This document shows positions 35,430-43,671 of a stretch of DNA of 64,000 nucleotides, piece by piece. Made by a program: the position numbers and the translations under genes. Origin of the DNA: Fidelibacterota bacterium (GTDB lineage: Bacteria; Fidelibacterota; UBA8477; JABMPR01); NCBI GenBank assembly GCA_013203185.1, contig JABMOS010000113.1, positions 1 to 64,000 on the forward strand. The letters run 5' to 3'. How positions within the stretch are numbered: position 1 is the stretch's first letter; the number at the start of each line of letters is the position of its first letter. The notes beneath the pieces were generated by a model. It was not told where the DNA came from. It searched no databases and was given only the letters and a program-made list of their open reading frames with translations.

Positions 35430-36224
35430 CAAATTATGACAGGCGTAACAGAGATTTTCTTTGGGGAGTCTCAAAAAGTGCTGGTTCTCCTCGCTGCCTT
35501 CATAGACAACAGCATCAATCCCAAGCGAGCCATGAATGTAGTGGCAGGTGTGGCATTGAATTTCATTAGACGGGGATAAAGGGAGCTTAATATTGTATTG
35601 CTTCTGAGTCTTCTCGTATTGCTTAAATGTTGCCTTTTTTGACGTGGTGATATTCTTTCCATAGTGGTTTTGCTCATGGGTATGAAGGGCATGACACTTG
35701 TTGCATGTTGATTTCATGTCAGCGTGCATCTCTGCAGCAATCAATGGGTGATCCGTAGCTGTTGGTTGGCGAGCATGACAGTGGAGACAAACGGTACTGT
35801 TTACACTGCCGTCCTCTCTCAGTTGCTGGTGAGGATTTATTTTAATATAGTTTTCTTTTGAATGACAATTATAGCAAAACTCCAATTCCCTGCGGTAGGG
35901 TCCTCCTCTTAAAAAGGCACGATTTGATCGGGTTTGCTTTTTACTGCTGGCATGGCAGGTAAAACATGTCATCTCTGAATTAATTGAAAGTGGAAAATTC
36001 TTAGGCACCGCCATCTGAGGACTCTTGGGATCTAGGTTGAACATGGGGTGGATTAAGGCATTGATAGCCTCGGTAGAGTGACATTCAACACAGTCCCAAT
36101 CTTCACTGAGACCAGCAGCATGCGGGTTGGATTTGTCAGGATAAGTGGTCTTCAATTGCGCAGTAGTAGATGATAAACTGATTAGAAATATTAGCATTAA
36201 ATGGAAGACCATATGTATACGCAA
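35427..36224 (-). CDS. heptahaem c-type cytochrome
   Basis: About 265 residues with a signal peptide (hydrophobic stretch ending near TTAQ) and seven CXXCH sites (CVECH, CFTCH, CYNCH, CLHCH, CNKCH, CHTCH, CYACH). The last motif is only two residues from the end. Likely a soluble periplasmic electron carrier. The start is uncertain: TTG 36224 has AGGAG seven bases upstream and is used here; ATG 36212 and GTG 36245 are alternatives. Convergent with the large cytochrome operon and so separately regulated. Confidence 0.85.
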   Translation of the reverse strand: MRIHMVFHLMLIFLISLSSTTAQLKTTYPDKSNPHAAGLSEDWDCVECHSTEAINALIHPMFNLDPKSPQMAVPKNFPLSINSEMTCFTCHASSKKQTRSNRAFLRGGPYRRELEFCYNCHSKENYIKINPHQQLREDGSVNSTVCLHCHARQPTATDHPLIAAEMHADMKSTCNKCHALHTHEQNHYGKNITTSKKATFKQYEKTQKQYNIKLPLSPSNEIQCHTCHYIHGSLGIDAVVYEGSEENQHFLRLPKENLCYACHNL

Positions 36225-36370
36225 AGTCAATCTCCTGTCTGGCACGTTTTACCACAATTGTTAATGCTGCGAAGGTTCCAACGAGGAAATATACATTGGC
36301 ACCACAGTTTTACAACGTGGATTATATATCTGAAGCCATTGAGTTTACTTGTGGGGTCGTAAGCAGCTGT

Positions 36371-36610
36371 GGCTTCGAGGGCCTCAGCCACCGATACCGT
36401 TTCTGGACATTGATCTTTCATCCATATTCGTCACACTGAGGCTCTCGAAGTGCTATGACCTACTACACCTTTGGCTTCGAGGACCTCAGCCGCCGGTGTT
36501 ATCCCGGACATTGAGGCTCCCTGTGGGGGCGTAACTCGCAGAGTGAAGACCCATCGAAATGTCTATTCCTTAACCCCTCAACACCCTTGACATCGACCAG
36601 CTCAGCCATC
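36371..36610. repeat. degenerate, partly tandem copies of the dispersed element
   Basis: A ~43-base unit beginning GGCTTCGAGG and ending in GGACATTGA occurs at 36371-36413 and again at 36473-36514, about 102 bases apart. Between and after them lie TTCGTCACACTGAGGCTC and CCCATCGAAATG words shared with the copy at 22712-22843. A third partial unit (AGCTCAGCCATCGG) ends near 36610. Confidence 0.6.
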
Positions 36611-36636
36611 GGGGAAGCTGTAAATAACAGGGCAAA

Positions 36637-36668
36637 AAAAAGCAGCTGGTCGAAACCAGCTGCTTTTT
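36637..36668. terminator. terminator of the minus-strand sulfur operon (bidirectional)
   Basis: AAAAAGCAGCTGGT and ACCAGCTGCTTTTT flank a CGAA loop; both strands end in a T-run. It lies just beyond the last gene of the minus-strand operon. Confidence 0.92.
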
Positions 36669-36689
36669 GATAAATCATGTATATTAATT

Positions 36690-37208
36690 CTAGGTGAAAA
36701 TGATGGATGCTCCTGCCGAGCGTTCATAAAACTCACCCACGGTCAACACAGAGGAAACCTGATCACACAGATCATCCTTTGTCAGTTTGAACATATCCAT
36801 GGCCAGCTTGCAGGCGAAGACTTCACCACCTGCGTCCGTGAACATTTCCAGGAACTCAGGAATGGTGGGAATATCGAGATTCTCCATCTCATTCTTCATC
36901 ATCCAGGTGGCAAAGTTGGAGACACCTGGGATAGCTCCAAGAAGTGTAGGGAAGGGCATGGTGATGGGCATTTTTAGCATAGGCATGGCCATATTCATGG
37001 CAGGATTACCCACAGTTGCCACCTTCAATGAATTCTGGGTTTTCTTGATTAGAGCACCCAGGCCGAAGAAGGTGAAAAATATGGAGGCTTCCATGCCTTC
37101 CATACGGGCACCATTTCCCATAACAAGCGCAGGATAAACGTCTACCAGAGAACCCTTGGAGACAATTAAGGAAACTTTTTTGATTGGTTCAGGTTGTTCA
37201 CTCATCAT
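36690..37208 (-). CDS. DsrE2-like (DsrE/DsrF/DrsH family) sulfur-transfer protein
   Basis: 172 residues matching the DsrE/DsrF/DrsH-like family (DsrE2 type): an N-terminal beta strand VSLIVSKG, a glycine/methionine-rich middle, and a conserved cysteine in EVFACKLAMDMF (about residue 130). DsrE2 proteins are membrane-associated or soluble sulfur-transfer proteins that hand persulfide sulfur to partners such as TusA and DsrC. Two ATG codons open the gene behind AAAGGAG. Last gene of the operon with DsrC-like, DUF1641 and SQR. Confidence 0.8.
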   Translation of the reverse strand: MMSEQPEPIKKVSLIVSKGSLVDVYPALVMGNGARMEGMEASIFFTFFGLGALIKKTQNSLKVATVGNPAMNMAMPMLKMPITMPFPTLLGAIPGVSNFATWMMKNEMENLDIPTIPEFLEMFTDAGGEVFACKLAMDMFKLTKDDLCDQVSSVLTVGEFYERSAGASIIFT

Positions 37209-37217
37209 GATTCTCCT

Positions 37218-37535
37218 TTAGATACAGCCCTGGGGTTTTCCCAAACCTGCGATTTTTGCAGCCTTTTTCGCTGGACCACCAGGGAAAAGGGCATAGAGTT
37301 CCTTGGTAGGAACAATGTTCAGTTTATTCATTTTGCGAATTGAAGGCGCTGTGCCATTTTCTTCAAATTCTTTACGCATAAAGTTGAGGACTTCCACATG
37401 ACGATCTGTCAAGGGGTCAATCCCTTCTTCTTTGGCAATAGCTGCAGCCAGATCAAGGTTCCAGATCTTGTGGTCGGTTAGGAATCCTTCTGCATCGACT
37501 TCAACAGATATTCCAGCAAGTTCTTTTGTAGTCAT
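37218..37535 (-). CDS. DsrC/TusE-family sulfur-carrier protein with single C-terminal cysteine
   Basis: 105 residues with the DsrC/TusE fold and the characteristic tail ending GKPQGCI. The penultimate cysteine C104 (CysA) is present, but the position 11 residues earlier, which is cysteine (CysB) in sulfite-reductase DsrC, is A93. This is the TusE-like, one-cysteine pattern, so the protein probably carries persulfide rather than forming the DsrC disulfide trisulfide. It is 9 bases from the DsrE2-like gene and 13 from DUF1641. Confidence 0.88.
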   Translation of the reverse strand: MTTKELAGISVEVDAEGFLTDHKIWNLDLAAAIAKEEGIDPLTDRHVEVLNFMRKEFEENGTAPSIRKMNKLNIVPTKELYALFPGGPAKKAAKIAGLGKPQGCI

Positions 37536-37548
37536 TTTATTATCTCCT

Positions 37549-38226
37549 TTAAATAGTTTTTGATTCTTGATTAGAAAAAGTTTTCATAAATGCGATGATA
37601 AAGCCCAGACCCCGTTTCATTTCAGGCGTGTTGAGCTCCCGCATGGCCTTCCAGATTGAAACTTCCTGGATATCGTCTACCTTCATTTTATCGAATACAG
37701 TAATGGCATTTTTAACAGCTCCCATCATCTGTGGTTGTGTGACCGTCCGGAGAGTTTCCAGAATTGGGACAATATTATCGGCCAGCAGCCTCACATCCTC
37801 AGTTGAAAAATGCTCAACTACATTATCACTTATGTGGACTGCTTCTCTGGCAAATTCGAAATATTTTGCGCGATCAAGCTTATCCAAGGTATCCAGAGTA
37901 TCTCCGAATAATTCTTTCCCGATGGGTTTGAAATCTTCAAAGAAATCCAGGGCACTTTCCAGTTTGGCAATCACTTCGGTTATGTTGTTGGTATTCCGCA
38001 CGATGAGTTTTACCAAGTGCAGGAAATCTCCTGTTTTAACAAAGGGAGCGATTTCTTCAAACTCTTCAATGGCACCAGCGAATAGGTCTTTGGCAACTCT
38101 TGTGAGATCTTCTTTGAGATCTTCCATTTCCTGGCGCTGCCGTTTCACCTGTGCTAATTCAGCAGTAATACCATCCAGAGTGGTTTGGATTGCGGCGAGT
38201 TGAGCAGAAATGTCACTGCCACTCAT
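37549..38226 (-). CDS. DUF1641 protein, partner of sulfide:quinone oxidoreductase
   Basis: 225 residues, mostly helical: a coiled-coil N-terminus (about 5-45), a helical middle and the DUF1641 signature near the C-terminus (KAMRELNTPEMKRGLGFIIAFMK). DUF1641 genes are often found next to sulfide:quinone or FAD-dependent oxidoreductases, as here with a one-base gap, but their role is unknown; membrane docking or quinone-side assembly is possible. Confidence 0.85.
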   Translation of the reverse strand: MSGSDISAQLAAIQTTLDGITAELAQVKRQRQEMEDLKEDLTRVAKDLFAGAIEEFEEIAPFVKTGDFLHLVKLIVRNTNNITEVIAKLESALDFFEDFKPIGKELFGDTLDTLDKLDRAKYFEFAREAVHISDNVVEHFSTEDVRLLADNIVPILETLRTVTQPQMMGAVKNAITVFDKMKVDDIQEVSIWKAMRELNTPEMKRGLGFIIAFMKTFSNQESKTI

Positions 38227-38227
38227 G

Positions 38228-39457
38228 TCAGGCTCGCTTTCCAGCCATCAACATATGTGATTCTATTGGGAGCTCAGCTCCCTTCAGCAGCAGATTCCAG
38301 TACATCCAGCGGAACATCATTTTGCCATAGTGGTTCATTCGGGTTTCTTCAAGCAGGGAAAAGGGACCAACACCCGGTAGAGGAAACTTGCCAGGGAGAG
38401 GCTCGGTATCATAGTTGAAATCGATGAGAATTCCCTTCCCAAAGCCAGATTCAATGTAGCAATTGGCATGTCCATCAAATTTACCTCTCAATGGTCTGCC
38501 ATCGATATAACTCAGCAGGTTATCCTGGAGAATATCTGCTTGAAAGTGGGCTACGGATCCAGCTTTAGAGCTGGGTAGATTTGTGGCATCACCAATCACA
38601 AAAATATTGTCATTTGCCAGTGATTGAAGCGTGAATTTATCTGTGGGAATGAAGTTCAACTCATCACCCAATCCCGACCTGGCAATAAGATCATCACCCA
38701 TATTTGTGGGGATGGTTACCAGTAGATCATAGTCAATAGTGGTTTCATCCCAGGCTACGAGTTTGTTGTTTTCCCAATCCACCCTGCCAGTACTGAATTC
38801 TGGTGTGAGACTGATATTCTTCTTGTTGAGAAATTCGCCAAAAACCTTGGATGCCTTGGGTTTTGTAAAAGCACCAGGCAGAGGTGTCACAAACTCAATA
38901 TCCACCTTGTCGCGAATACCCTGTTCAGTAAACCACCAGTCCGCCAGAAAGACGAATTCCAGAGGCGCTACTGGACATTTGATAGGCATCTCAACAATGT
39001 TGAGAACCATCTTCCCACCTTCCCAATATTTTAGAAACTGTTGGAGGGCCACAGCACCTTCTACGGTATAAAAATCGAATACGTTTTTATGCCAGCCACC
39101 TTCATGCATACCTTCGGTCTCAGCAGGATTAATCTTGGTGCCAGTTGCTACCAGGAGAATATCATACGTTAAGACTTTGCCCCCATCGAGGATAACCTGG
39201 TTCTTATCTGCCTGAATCAAATCGATTTTGGAGAAAATGACATTTACACCAGGAGGGAAGAAATCTCTCTTGGGCTTGATAACATCTCGTCGATTGTAGA
39301 TTCCAAATGGAATAAAGAGGAACCCTGGCTGGTAATAATGGGTTTCATATTGGTCAACTATGGTGATATCCCATTCTTCTTTATTGAGAACTGCGTCCAT
39401 TTTATTGAGCATCATTGTGCCGGCAGTACCAGCTCCAAGGATAAGTAGTTTCTTCAT
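38228..39457 (-). CDS. sulfide:quinone oxidoreductase-type flavoprotein
   Basis: About 409 residues: N-terminal FAD-binding LILGAGTAGTMM, a second nucleotide-binding region with LLVATGTKINP, an FVIGDATNLP FAD motif near 290-300, and two cysteines suited to the sulfide-oxidation disulfide, C161 in IKCPVAPLEF and C333 in HANCYIESG. The C-terminus has amphipathic helices for membrane binding. It oxidises sulfide at the periplasmic membrane face and reduces quinone. ATG 39457, behind GGAG, is the right start; a TTG upstream is open in frame. First gene of the SQR-DUF1641-DsrC-DsrE2 operon. Confidence 0.85.
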   Translation of the reverse strand: MKKLLILGAGTAGTMMLNKMDAVLNKEEWDITIVDQYETHYYQPGFLFIPFGIYNRRDVIKPKRDFFPPGVNVIFSKIDLIQADKNQVILDGGKVLTYDILLVATGTKINPAETEGMHEGGWHKNVFDFYTVEGAVALQQFLKYWEGGKMVLNIVEMPIKCPVAPLEFVFLADWWFTEQGIRDKVDIEFVTPLPGAFTKPKASKVFGEFLNKKNISLTPEFSTGRVDWENNKLVAWDETTIDYDLLVTIPTNMGDDLIARSGLGDELNFIPTDKFTLQSLANDNIFVIGDATNLPSSKAGSVAHFQADILQDNLLSYIDGRPLRGKFDGHANCYIESGFGKGILIDFNYDTEPLPGKFPLPGVGPFSLLEETRMNHYGKMMFRWMYWNLLLKGAELPIESHMLMAGKRA

Positions 39458-39516
39458 GCTTTTTGCTCCAGTATTGTTGAAAAGGGCAACAAGATCTGAC
39501 TTTCTAAGATACAAAG

Positions 39517-39522
39517 ATTATA
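39517..39522 (-). promoter_or_regulatory. -10 box of the SQR operon
   Basis: A perfect TATAAT on the minus strand about 60 bases upstream of the SQR start codon. No good -35 is visible, which suits an activator-dependent promoter using the dyad about 60 bases further upstream. Confidence 0.4.
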
Positions 39523-39575
39523 CATTTGCTTTTTCAGTCTTGTGTCATGGTTGCTATGGTAAATAATCAGCATCA

Positions 39576-39600
39576 TTTGATACTGATTATCAGTAACAAA
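39576..39600. promoter_or_regulatory. 25-base dyad, candidate regulator site of the sulfur operon
   Basis: TACTGAT and ATCAGTA flank a central T (39581-39595), with further matching TTTG and CAAA arms after one mismatched base on each side. There is no T-run. Its centre is about -70 relative to the proposed -10 box, a position suitable for an activator. Confidence 0.5.
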
Positions 39601-39956
39601 TGTTATACCAAACTATTGTATGTATCAAAAAGGTTGTTATCGCTAAAGTAATGAAATCTCTAATTTTGCATCTTCAAGTACATATCTCATGCCCGTGGAC
39701 GATGAAGGGGTATTTGGGACCGGATTAGGATGATAAGCGTAACTAGTCGAGAATCTCTAAATGCAATAAAAATAGAGAGTAATAACAGTCTGACACACTG
39801 AGAATTAGGTGGGGATTACCCCAGGAATCAATGTTGATTGCTCTTCGCAATCGTTGGTTATGGCAGGTGCATCAGTTAAAGAATTTGAGTCATTCTCAGC
39901 AAAAATTAAAAGAGTTTCATGTTCTTAGATTTCAGGTACGCCATTCTAATATTGAG

Positions 39957-42251
39957 TCAGCCGGGAGAATTGCTTCGTATTAGCAGCCCCGCCGCACCAT
40001 AAAGAATCAATGCAACTCCTAGTCCTATTGAGTACCCCCAGCTAATCACAAGGAGGATGGTGATGGTTGAACCCAGCACTGAAGCTGCCCCGTTCACTGC
40101 AAAACTCCAATCCACCAGTGGTCCAACATGTCTCACACCCTTGGGAAAAGGCATGCCCATAAAGAAACCCAGGGGACTAACAAGAAGAATGGTGGCCACA
40201 ATTCTTATCCCTTGTCCAAAATTGCCAAATATGAACACGATGTATCTGAATAAGACGATATCCAGGAAAATCCACGCGATAATTGCCAGGAAAACCACTT
40301 TCGATTCAAATGTTGAGGAGTAGCGACTTCCAATACCTGAACTTATGAGGAGGGTCATGAGAATTGCTGCCACACTATACACTGAAGGACCAACCAATAG
40401 GGTGAATTGCTGCATGAGAATTAACTCTACAGCCATATAGCAAAATCCAATAAGAGCAAAATAGCCGTAGTTAGAGAGGGAAAGGCTTGGTCCCTTCTTT
40501 AAATAGGGAATAAGAGTGATGGGAAAGATAAACAAAATGACCACCATTATGATAATTACAACAATCAATTTTGTCAGGGGGAAGCCCCTGAATTCATAGG
40601 GGAGCAATCTAGCTTCCTTATCAAAACTCAGATTCTTCCAAAGTCCCATTTGAGCGGCAAAGGGTCGGTTATCACTATTGGGAGAAATATCAATAGCCAG
40701 GGAATCGGCCACTTCTTTCCAACCCAGATCTACAATTCTCTGGTAGATATTATCCTTCAGGGAATCCACAGCGGGATAAACGAGATGTATATCCTCATAG
40801 TTTTCCTCGGTGATATCTCGCAGAGCGACCTGCAAGAAGTCAGTCTCAAGGGGTCTTTTTGAAAGCAAGAGAACCTTACGACGCATCTGGGGTAAATTGT
40901 ATACGGCAATGTGCGATTTTGGCTTCTCAACGCCCAGAATATCCAGAGCTATCAGGGACTCACTCACCAGTCGAGGCATATAGAATTGATGTTCCATCAT
41001 GAGATATCCTGAATCAGATAAGGCGATCCAGTAATCCTGAAACGCTTCCGTGGTAAACAGGTAATTTTCAGCCAATGCAAAAGATCCTGATGCAAGAGCA
41101 GCAAAGGTATTGGAACTCAATGAGTAGATCACATCAAAATGAGAAGGATGCCGGCGAATAAATGCCCGTGCATCTTCCGAAACGACTGTAACTCTTGAAT
41201 CTTTGTAAAAATGACTCGTGTACTCAGGCAAAGTCACCAGCTCCGATGAAAGGGTGTCAGTATATGAGCTCAGATATCCATGAGGATCCCCTTCAGTCAG
41301 CATTTTGTTAAACCATGGGTTGACCTCCACAGCATGAACTTCAGCAGCACCTTCAACCAATGCCTGGATGACATCGGAACCACCTCCAGCTCCCAGAGAT
41401 AGAAATCTGCAGGCTTCGAACTGACGAATTAAATCACCTGCAGGAATACCCCACATGTCTTCTGACCCACTGTCAGGCAAACTGAAGTCTCCATCAAAAC
41501 CGTACACAGGTGTATTGGCTGCATTGTCAATCACCATTCCTCTTGCTTCATCACCTGGATAGGCGAACATCTTAATCTGTGCCATGGCATCCCAGTGCTG
41601 GTAGATACTTGGGAGACGTTCAGGTTTGGCTGACTTCAGCAGTGAGTGGCCATTATAACTGGCACCAATTGCCAGCAGGACCAGTATACCGGGTAGGAGC
41701 TTTAATAACCTGTTGCTATTTAGCATAGCAGCCATAAATATTGGAATACTGACCAGAAAGGTAGCCACTGGAGTGCTAAAAATATTCATTGATACAATGG
41801 CTCCAATCACCCCAAGTCCGGCACCTAGAAGATCAGCCATATATAAATTGGAGATATTGGTGTGAAAGCGTTTAAACAGAATCGCCAGAGCGATGCCGCA
41901 GAAATAAAAGCTGGAGCTGAGAATGAGAATGACCAGTATGAGTTTTCCCAGCATAGCCAGACTACCGGTAAGAGTTGAGAAACTCATTCCGAGACGGTAG
42001 ACCAGGGGAGGACCGAGGAGGATCATAACCCCACCTAAGAGCAGGCTATTTCGCATACTTCTCATCGTATCCACTTTGGGGATCACGCGCAGTGTCAAGG
42101 CCCCCAAACCAAGACCGAGAATGGCCAATGATAGTACCAGAAAAGCGAATGTGTAGAAAAACTCTGCTGCCAGGATACGGGTCCAGATTAATTCAAGTGA
42201 TAGTAGTGAAAATGATAGTAGTGCAACGGTGTAGGTTTGTTTGCGATCCAT
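39957..42251 (-). CDS. polytopic membrane protein with fused spermidine-synthase-like domain
   Basis: About 764 residues. Seven or so N-terminal membrane helices are followed by a soluble SAM-binding spermidine/spermine synthase-like domain (about 215-510; SLGAGGGSDVIQA and AVEVNPWF, then a YDVIYSLSSN-type strand) and a further set of membrane helices at the C-terminus. Such fusions are widespread but mostly uncharacterised; polyamine synthesis cannot be assumed. ATG 42251 follows GAGGGGA; a TTG at 42269 is open in frame. Transcribed alone. Confidence 0.8.
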   Translation of the reverse strand: MDRKQTYTVALLSFSLLSLELIWTRILAAEFFYTFAFLVLSLAILGLGLGALTLRVIPKVDTMRSMRNSLLLGGVMILLGPPLVYRLGMSFSTLTGSLAMLGKLILVILILSSSFYFCGIALAILFKRFHTNISNLYMADLLGAGLGVIGAIVSMNIFSTPVATFLVSIPIFMAAMLNSNRLLKLLPGILVLLAIGASYNGHSLLKSAKPERLPSIYQHWDAMAQIKMFAYPGDEARGMVIDNAANTPVYGFDGDFSLPDSGSEDMWGIPAGDLIRQFEACRFLSLGAGGGSDVIQALVEGAAEVHAVEVNPWFNKMLTEGDPHGYLSSYTDTLSSELVTLPEYTSHFYKDSRVTVVSEDARAFIRRHPSHFDVIYSLSSNTFAALASGSFALAENYLFTTEAFQDYWIALSDSGYLMMEHQFYMPRLVSESLIALDILGVEKPKSHIAVYNLPQMRRKVLLLSKRPLETDFLQVALRDITEENYEDIHLVYPAVDSLKDNIYQRIVDLGWKEVADSLAIDISPNSDNRPFAAQMGLWKNLSFDKEARLLPYEFRGFPLTKLIVVIIIMVVILFIFPITLIPYLKKGPSLSLSNYGYFALIGFCYMAVELILMQQFTLLVGPSVYSVAAILMTLLISSGIGSRYSSTFESKVVFLAIIAWIFLDIVLFRYIVFIFGNFGQGIRIVATILLVSPLGFFMGMPFPKGVRHVGPLVDWSFAVNGAASVLGSTITILLVISWGYSIGLGVALILYGAAGLLIRSNSPG

Positions 42252-42404
42252 GTTCCCCTCAGAAGTCAAATTGTATCATACAGATGCTGTTGGATGTTTA
42301 ATGCGACGCTTCTCCACATGCTGAATATGGATTCAATATAAATTGCTTGATAACCCATTTTGATAATCTTCGACCAGTGGTATTTTTATTCGGCAGAAGG
42401 TTTC

Positions 42405-42423
42405 GCAATGCGATATGCATTGC
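42405..42423. promoter_or_regulatory. short dyad upstream of the membrane synthase-like gene
   Basis: GCAATGC and GCATTGC flank GATAT. There is no T-run on either strand. It lies about 155 bases before the start of the minus-strand membrane protein and just past the stop of the next gene, so it could be an operator or a weak RNA hairpin. Confidence 0.25.
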
Positions 42424-42465
42424 ATTGTCCATGGGCTTGAGGTACTAGCTGCAGGGATCGTTGAG

Positions 42466-42915
42466 CTACGGAAATTGAAGACAGTTATTCAACCACTCCT
42501 GGATCTCACAGTTTCCCTGAATGAGAGCATCAATGGTGCAGGCGGCTTGAGCCAGGGCTTGGGTCGTCTCTACATCTTTATAAGTAATATCCATTTCCAC
42601 CCACAGCATTTCAATGTCACCATGGAGGTTGGCAACTGCAGCAGCAGAGGTAAATGCATAAACGAGGTCTTGCCCTGATCGGTTTCGACGTCCTGCAATC
42701 TTGATTCTTATTGTATGACCCAATTCAGGATGTTCAAAGATATCAATGCTGATGAGTTCTGGACCACCTCGGTTTAACTGAAAATATTGTTTAATGCAGT
42801 GGGGGATTTGCACGTCTTGTAATTGAGCAGAGAGGAGGAGTGGGAACAGACATATTAAGAAAAATAAATATACAGATTTAATAATTGTGTACCCCCTGAA
42901 TAGGTAAAACATCAT
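42466..42915 (-). CDS. small secreted protein, tandem paralogue A
   Basis: 149 residues: a long hydrophobic leader ending near LSAQ, then a domain of about 115 residues closely similar to the neighbouring gene. Shared features are an IP....QYFQ.NR.GPELIS opening, LWVEMDI in the middle, and a cysteine pattern CTIDALI-GNCE-W-CLQFP at the end, suggesting disulfides. Unknown family. Probably arisen by duplication with the gene 24 bases upstream. Confidence 0.6.
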   Translation of the reverse strand: MMFYLFRGYTIIKSVYLFFLICLFPLLLSAQLQDVQIPHCIKQYFQLNRGGPELISIDIFEHPELGHTIRIKIAGRRNRSGQDLVYAFTSAAAVANLHGDIEMLWVEMDITYKDVETTQALAQAACTIDALIQGNCEIQEWLNNCLQFP

Positions 42916-42939
42916 CTGAAAATTTTTGAAAAGACTAGG

Positions 42940-43359
42940 TTATGGGAACTGTAGACAATCCTTCCACCATTTTTCGGTTTCGCAGTTCCCAATTATTAGC
43001 GCATCAATGGTACAATTCGCAGGTGCCAGAGCCACGGTTGTCTCGGCCCCTCTAAAATTAATATCCATCTCCACCCAAAGGAGTTCAAAGGGTCGCTCAG
43101 CCATATTGGCCACAGCAGCAGCAGCTGCGAAGGCAAAAGCCAGATCCTTGGCACTTTTATTTCGGCTTGCGATGATGTTTATTTTGATGGCACGACCTGA
43201 TTGACGATGATTTAACACTTCGGTTGAAATGAGTTCGGGACCCAGACGATTCATCTGAAAATAGGTTTGAATAGACGCAGGAATCTGAGCGTCAGAAATC
43301 TTTGCTTCTAAAAGAATTGGAAGCAAAACAAGCGGAATGAGTATTGAGTAGAATTTCAT
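42940..43359 (-). CDS. small secreted protein, tandem paralogue B
   Basis: 139 residues with a signal peptide (about 1-20) and the same domain as its neighbour: IP..IQTYFQMNR, GPELIS, LWVEMDI and three C-terminal cysteines in the same spacing, ending CLQFP. Unknown family, likely periplasmic or extracellular. First gene of the pair on the minus strand; the strong conservation of ends with divergence in the middle suggests both copies are selected. Confidence 0.65.
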   Translation of the reverse strand: MKFYSILIPLVLLPILLEAKISDAQIPASIQTYFQMNRLGPELISTEVLNHRQSGRAIKINIIASRNKSAKDLAFAFAAAAAVANMAERPFELLWVEMDINFRGAETTVALAPANCTIDALIIGNCETEKWWKDCLQFP

Positions 43360-43474
43360 AATTAAAGCTCCCCAGTGTGATCAGTACTTTTCCAGATACC
43401 AACCGTGCCAAGTTTACATCCGGACTGTTCAATTCTCCAAATTAAATATACTATAGATTAAAGGAGTTGCATTC

Positions 43475-43504
43475 ATGATTTGGAAGACCCACCTCCCAGC
43501 TTAA
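43475..43504 (+). CDS. possible nine-residue leader peptide
   Basis: ATG at 43475 has a strong AAGGAG (43461-43466) eight bases upstream and encodes MIWKTHLPA before TAA. It is too short to be a domain. A TATACT box at 43447-43452 precedes it. It may be a leader or reinitiation peptide for the small gene and hemerythrin that follow, or the ribosome site may serve a longer but unrecognised arrangement. Confidence 0.3.
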   Translation: MIWKTHLPA

Positions 43505-43539
43505 ATTTCATGATAACTACTCCAAGGGGAAACTCATTA

Positions 43540-43671
43540 ATGACCGGATTAGCTCACATAGACAGTCCCATGTTGCTATTGGAAAAAGTCATCAATCAAT
43601 ATGGTTTCGGTGGAGCTCGCGATATTCTTCAAGAAATATCAATACTATTACGTGGTGAGAGGAACAAATGA
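43540..43671 (+). CDS. small unknown protein coupled to hemerythrin
   Basis: 43 residues if started at ATG 43540 (AGGGG about ten bases upstream); a longer in-frame reading begins at TTG 43480. The helical sequence (LLLEKVINQYGFGGARDILQEI) ends in ATGATG overlapping the hemerythrin start, so translation would be coupled. No family recognised; the gene may be real because of its position and helix-like composition. Confidence 0.4.
   Translation: MTGLAHIDSPMLLLEKVINQYGFGGARDILQEISILLRGERNK

Larger units (their letters stand above)
36225..36689. other. intergenic with degenerate repeat array and terminator
   Basis: No gene. From 36371 to about 36610 the stretch is built of pieces of the dispersed repeat. 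It ends with a terminator for the minus-strand sulfur operon. Upstream of the heptahaem gene there is no clear promoter by eye. Confidence 0.55.
39458..39956. other. SQR operon promoter region and featureless spacer
   Basis: 499 bases without a gene. The part next to the SQR gene holds a -10 box and a long dyad (listed separately). The remainder down to the stop of the next minus-strand gene shows nothing recognisable. Confidence 0.5.

Noticed and set aside
39957-42251. Calling the fused membrane protein a polyamine biosynthesis enzyme (speE)
   Set aside because: Only the SAM-binding fold is clear; the flanking membrane helices differ from true spermidine synthases, so no gene symbol is given.
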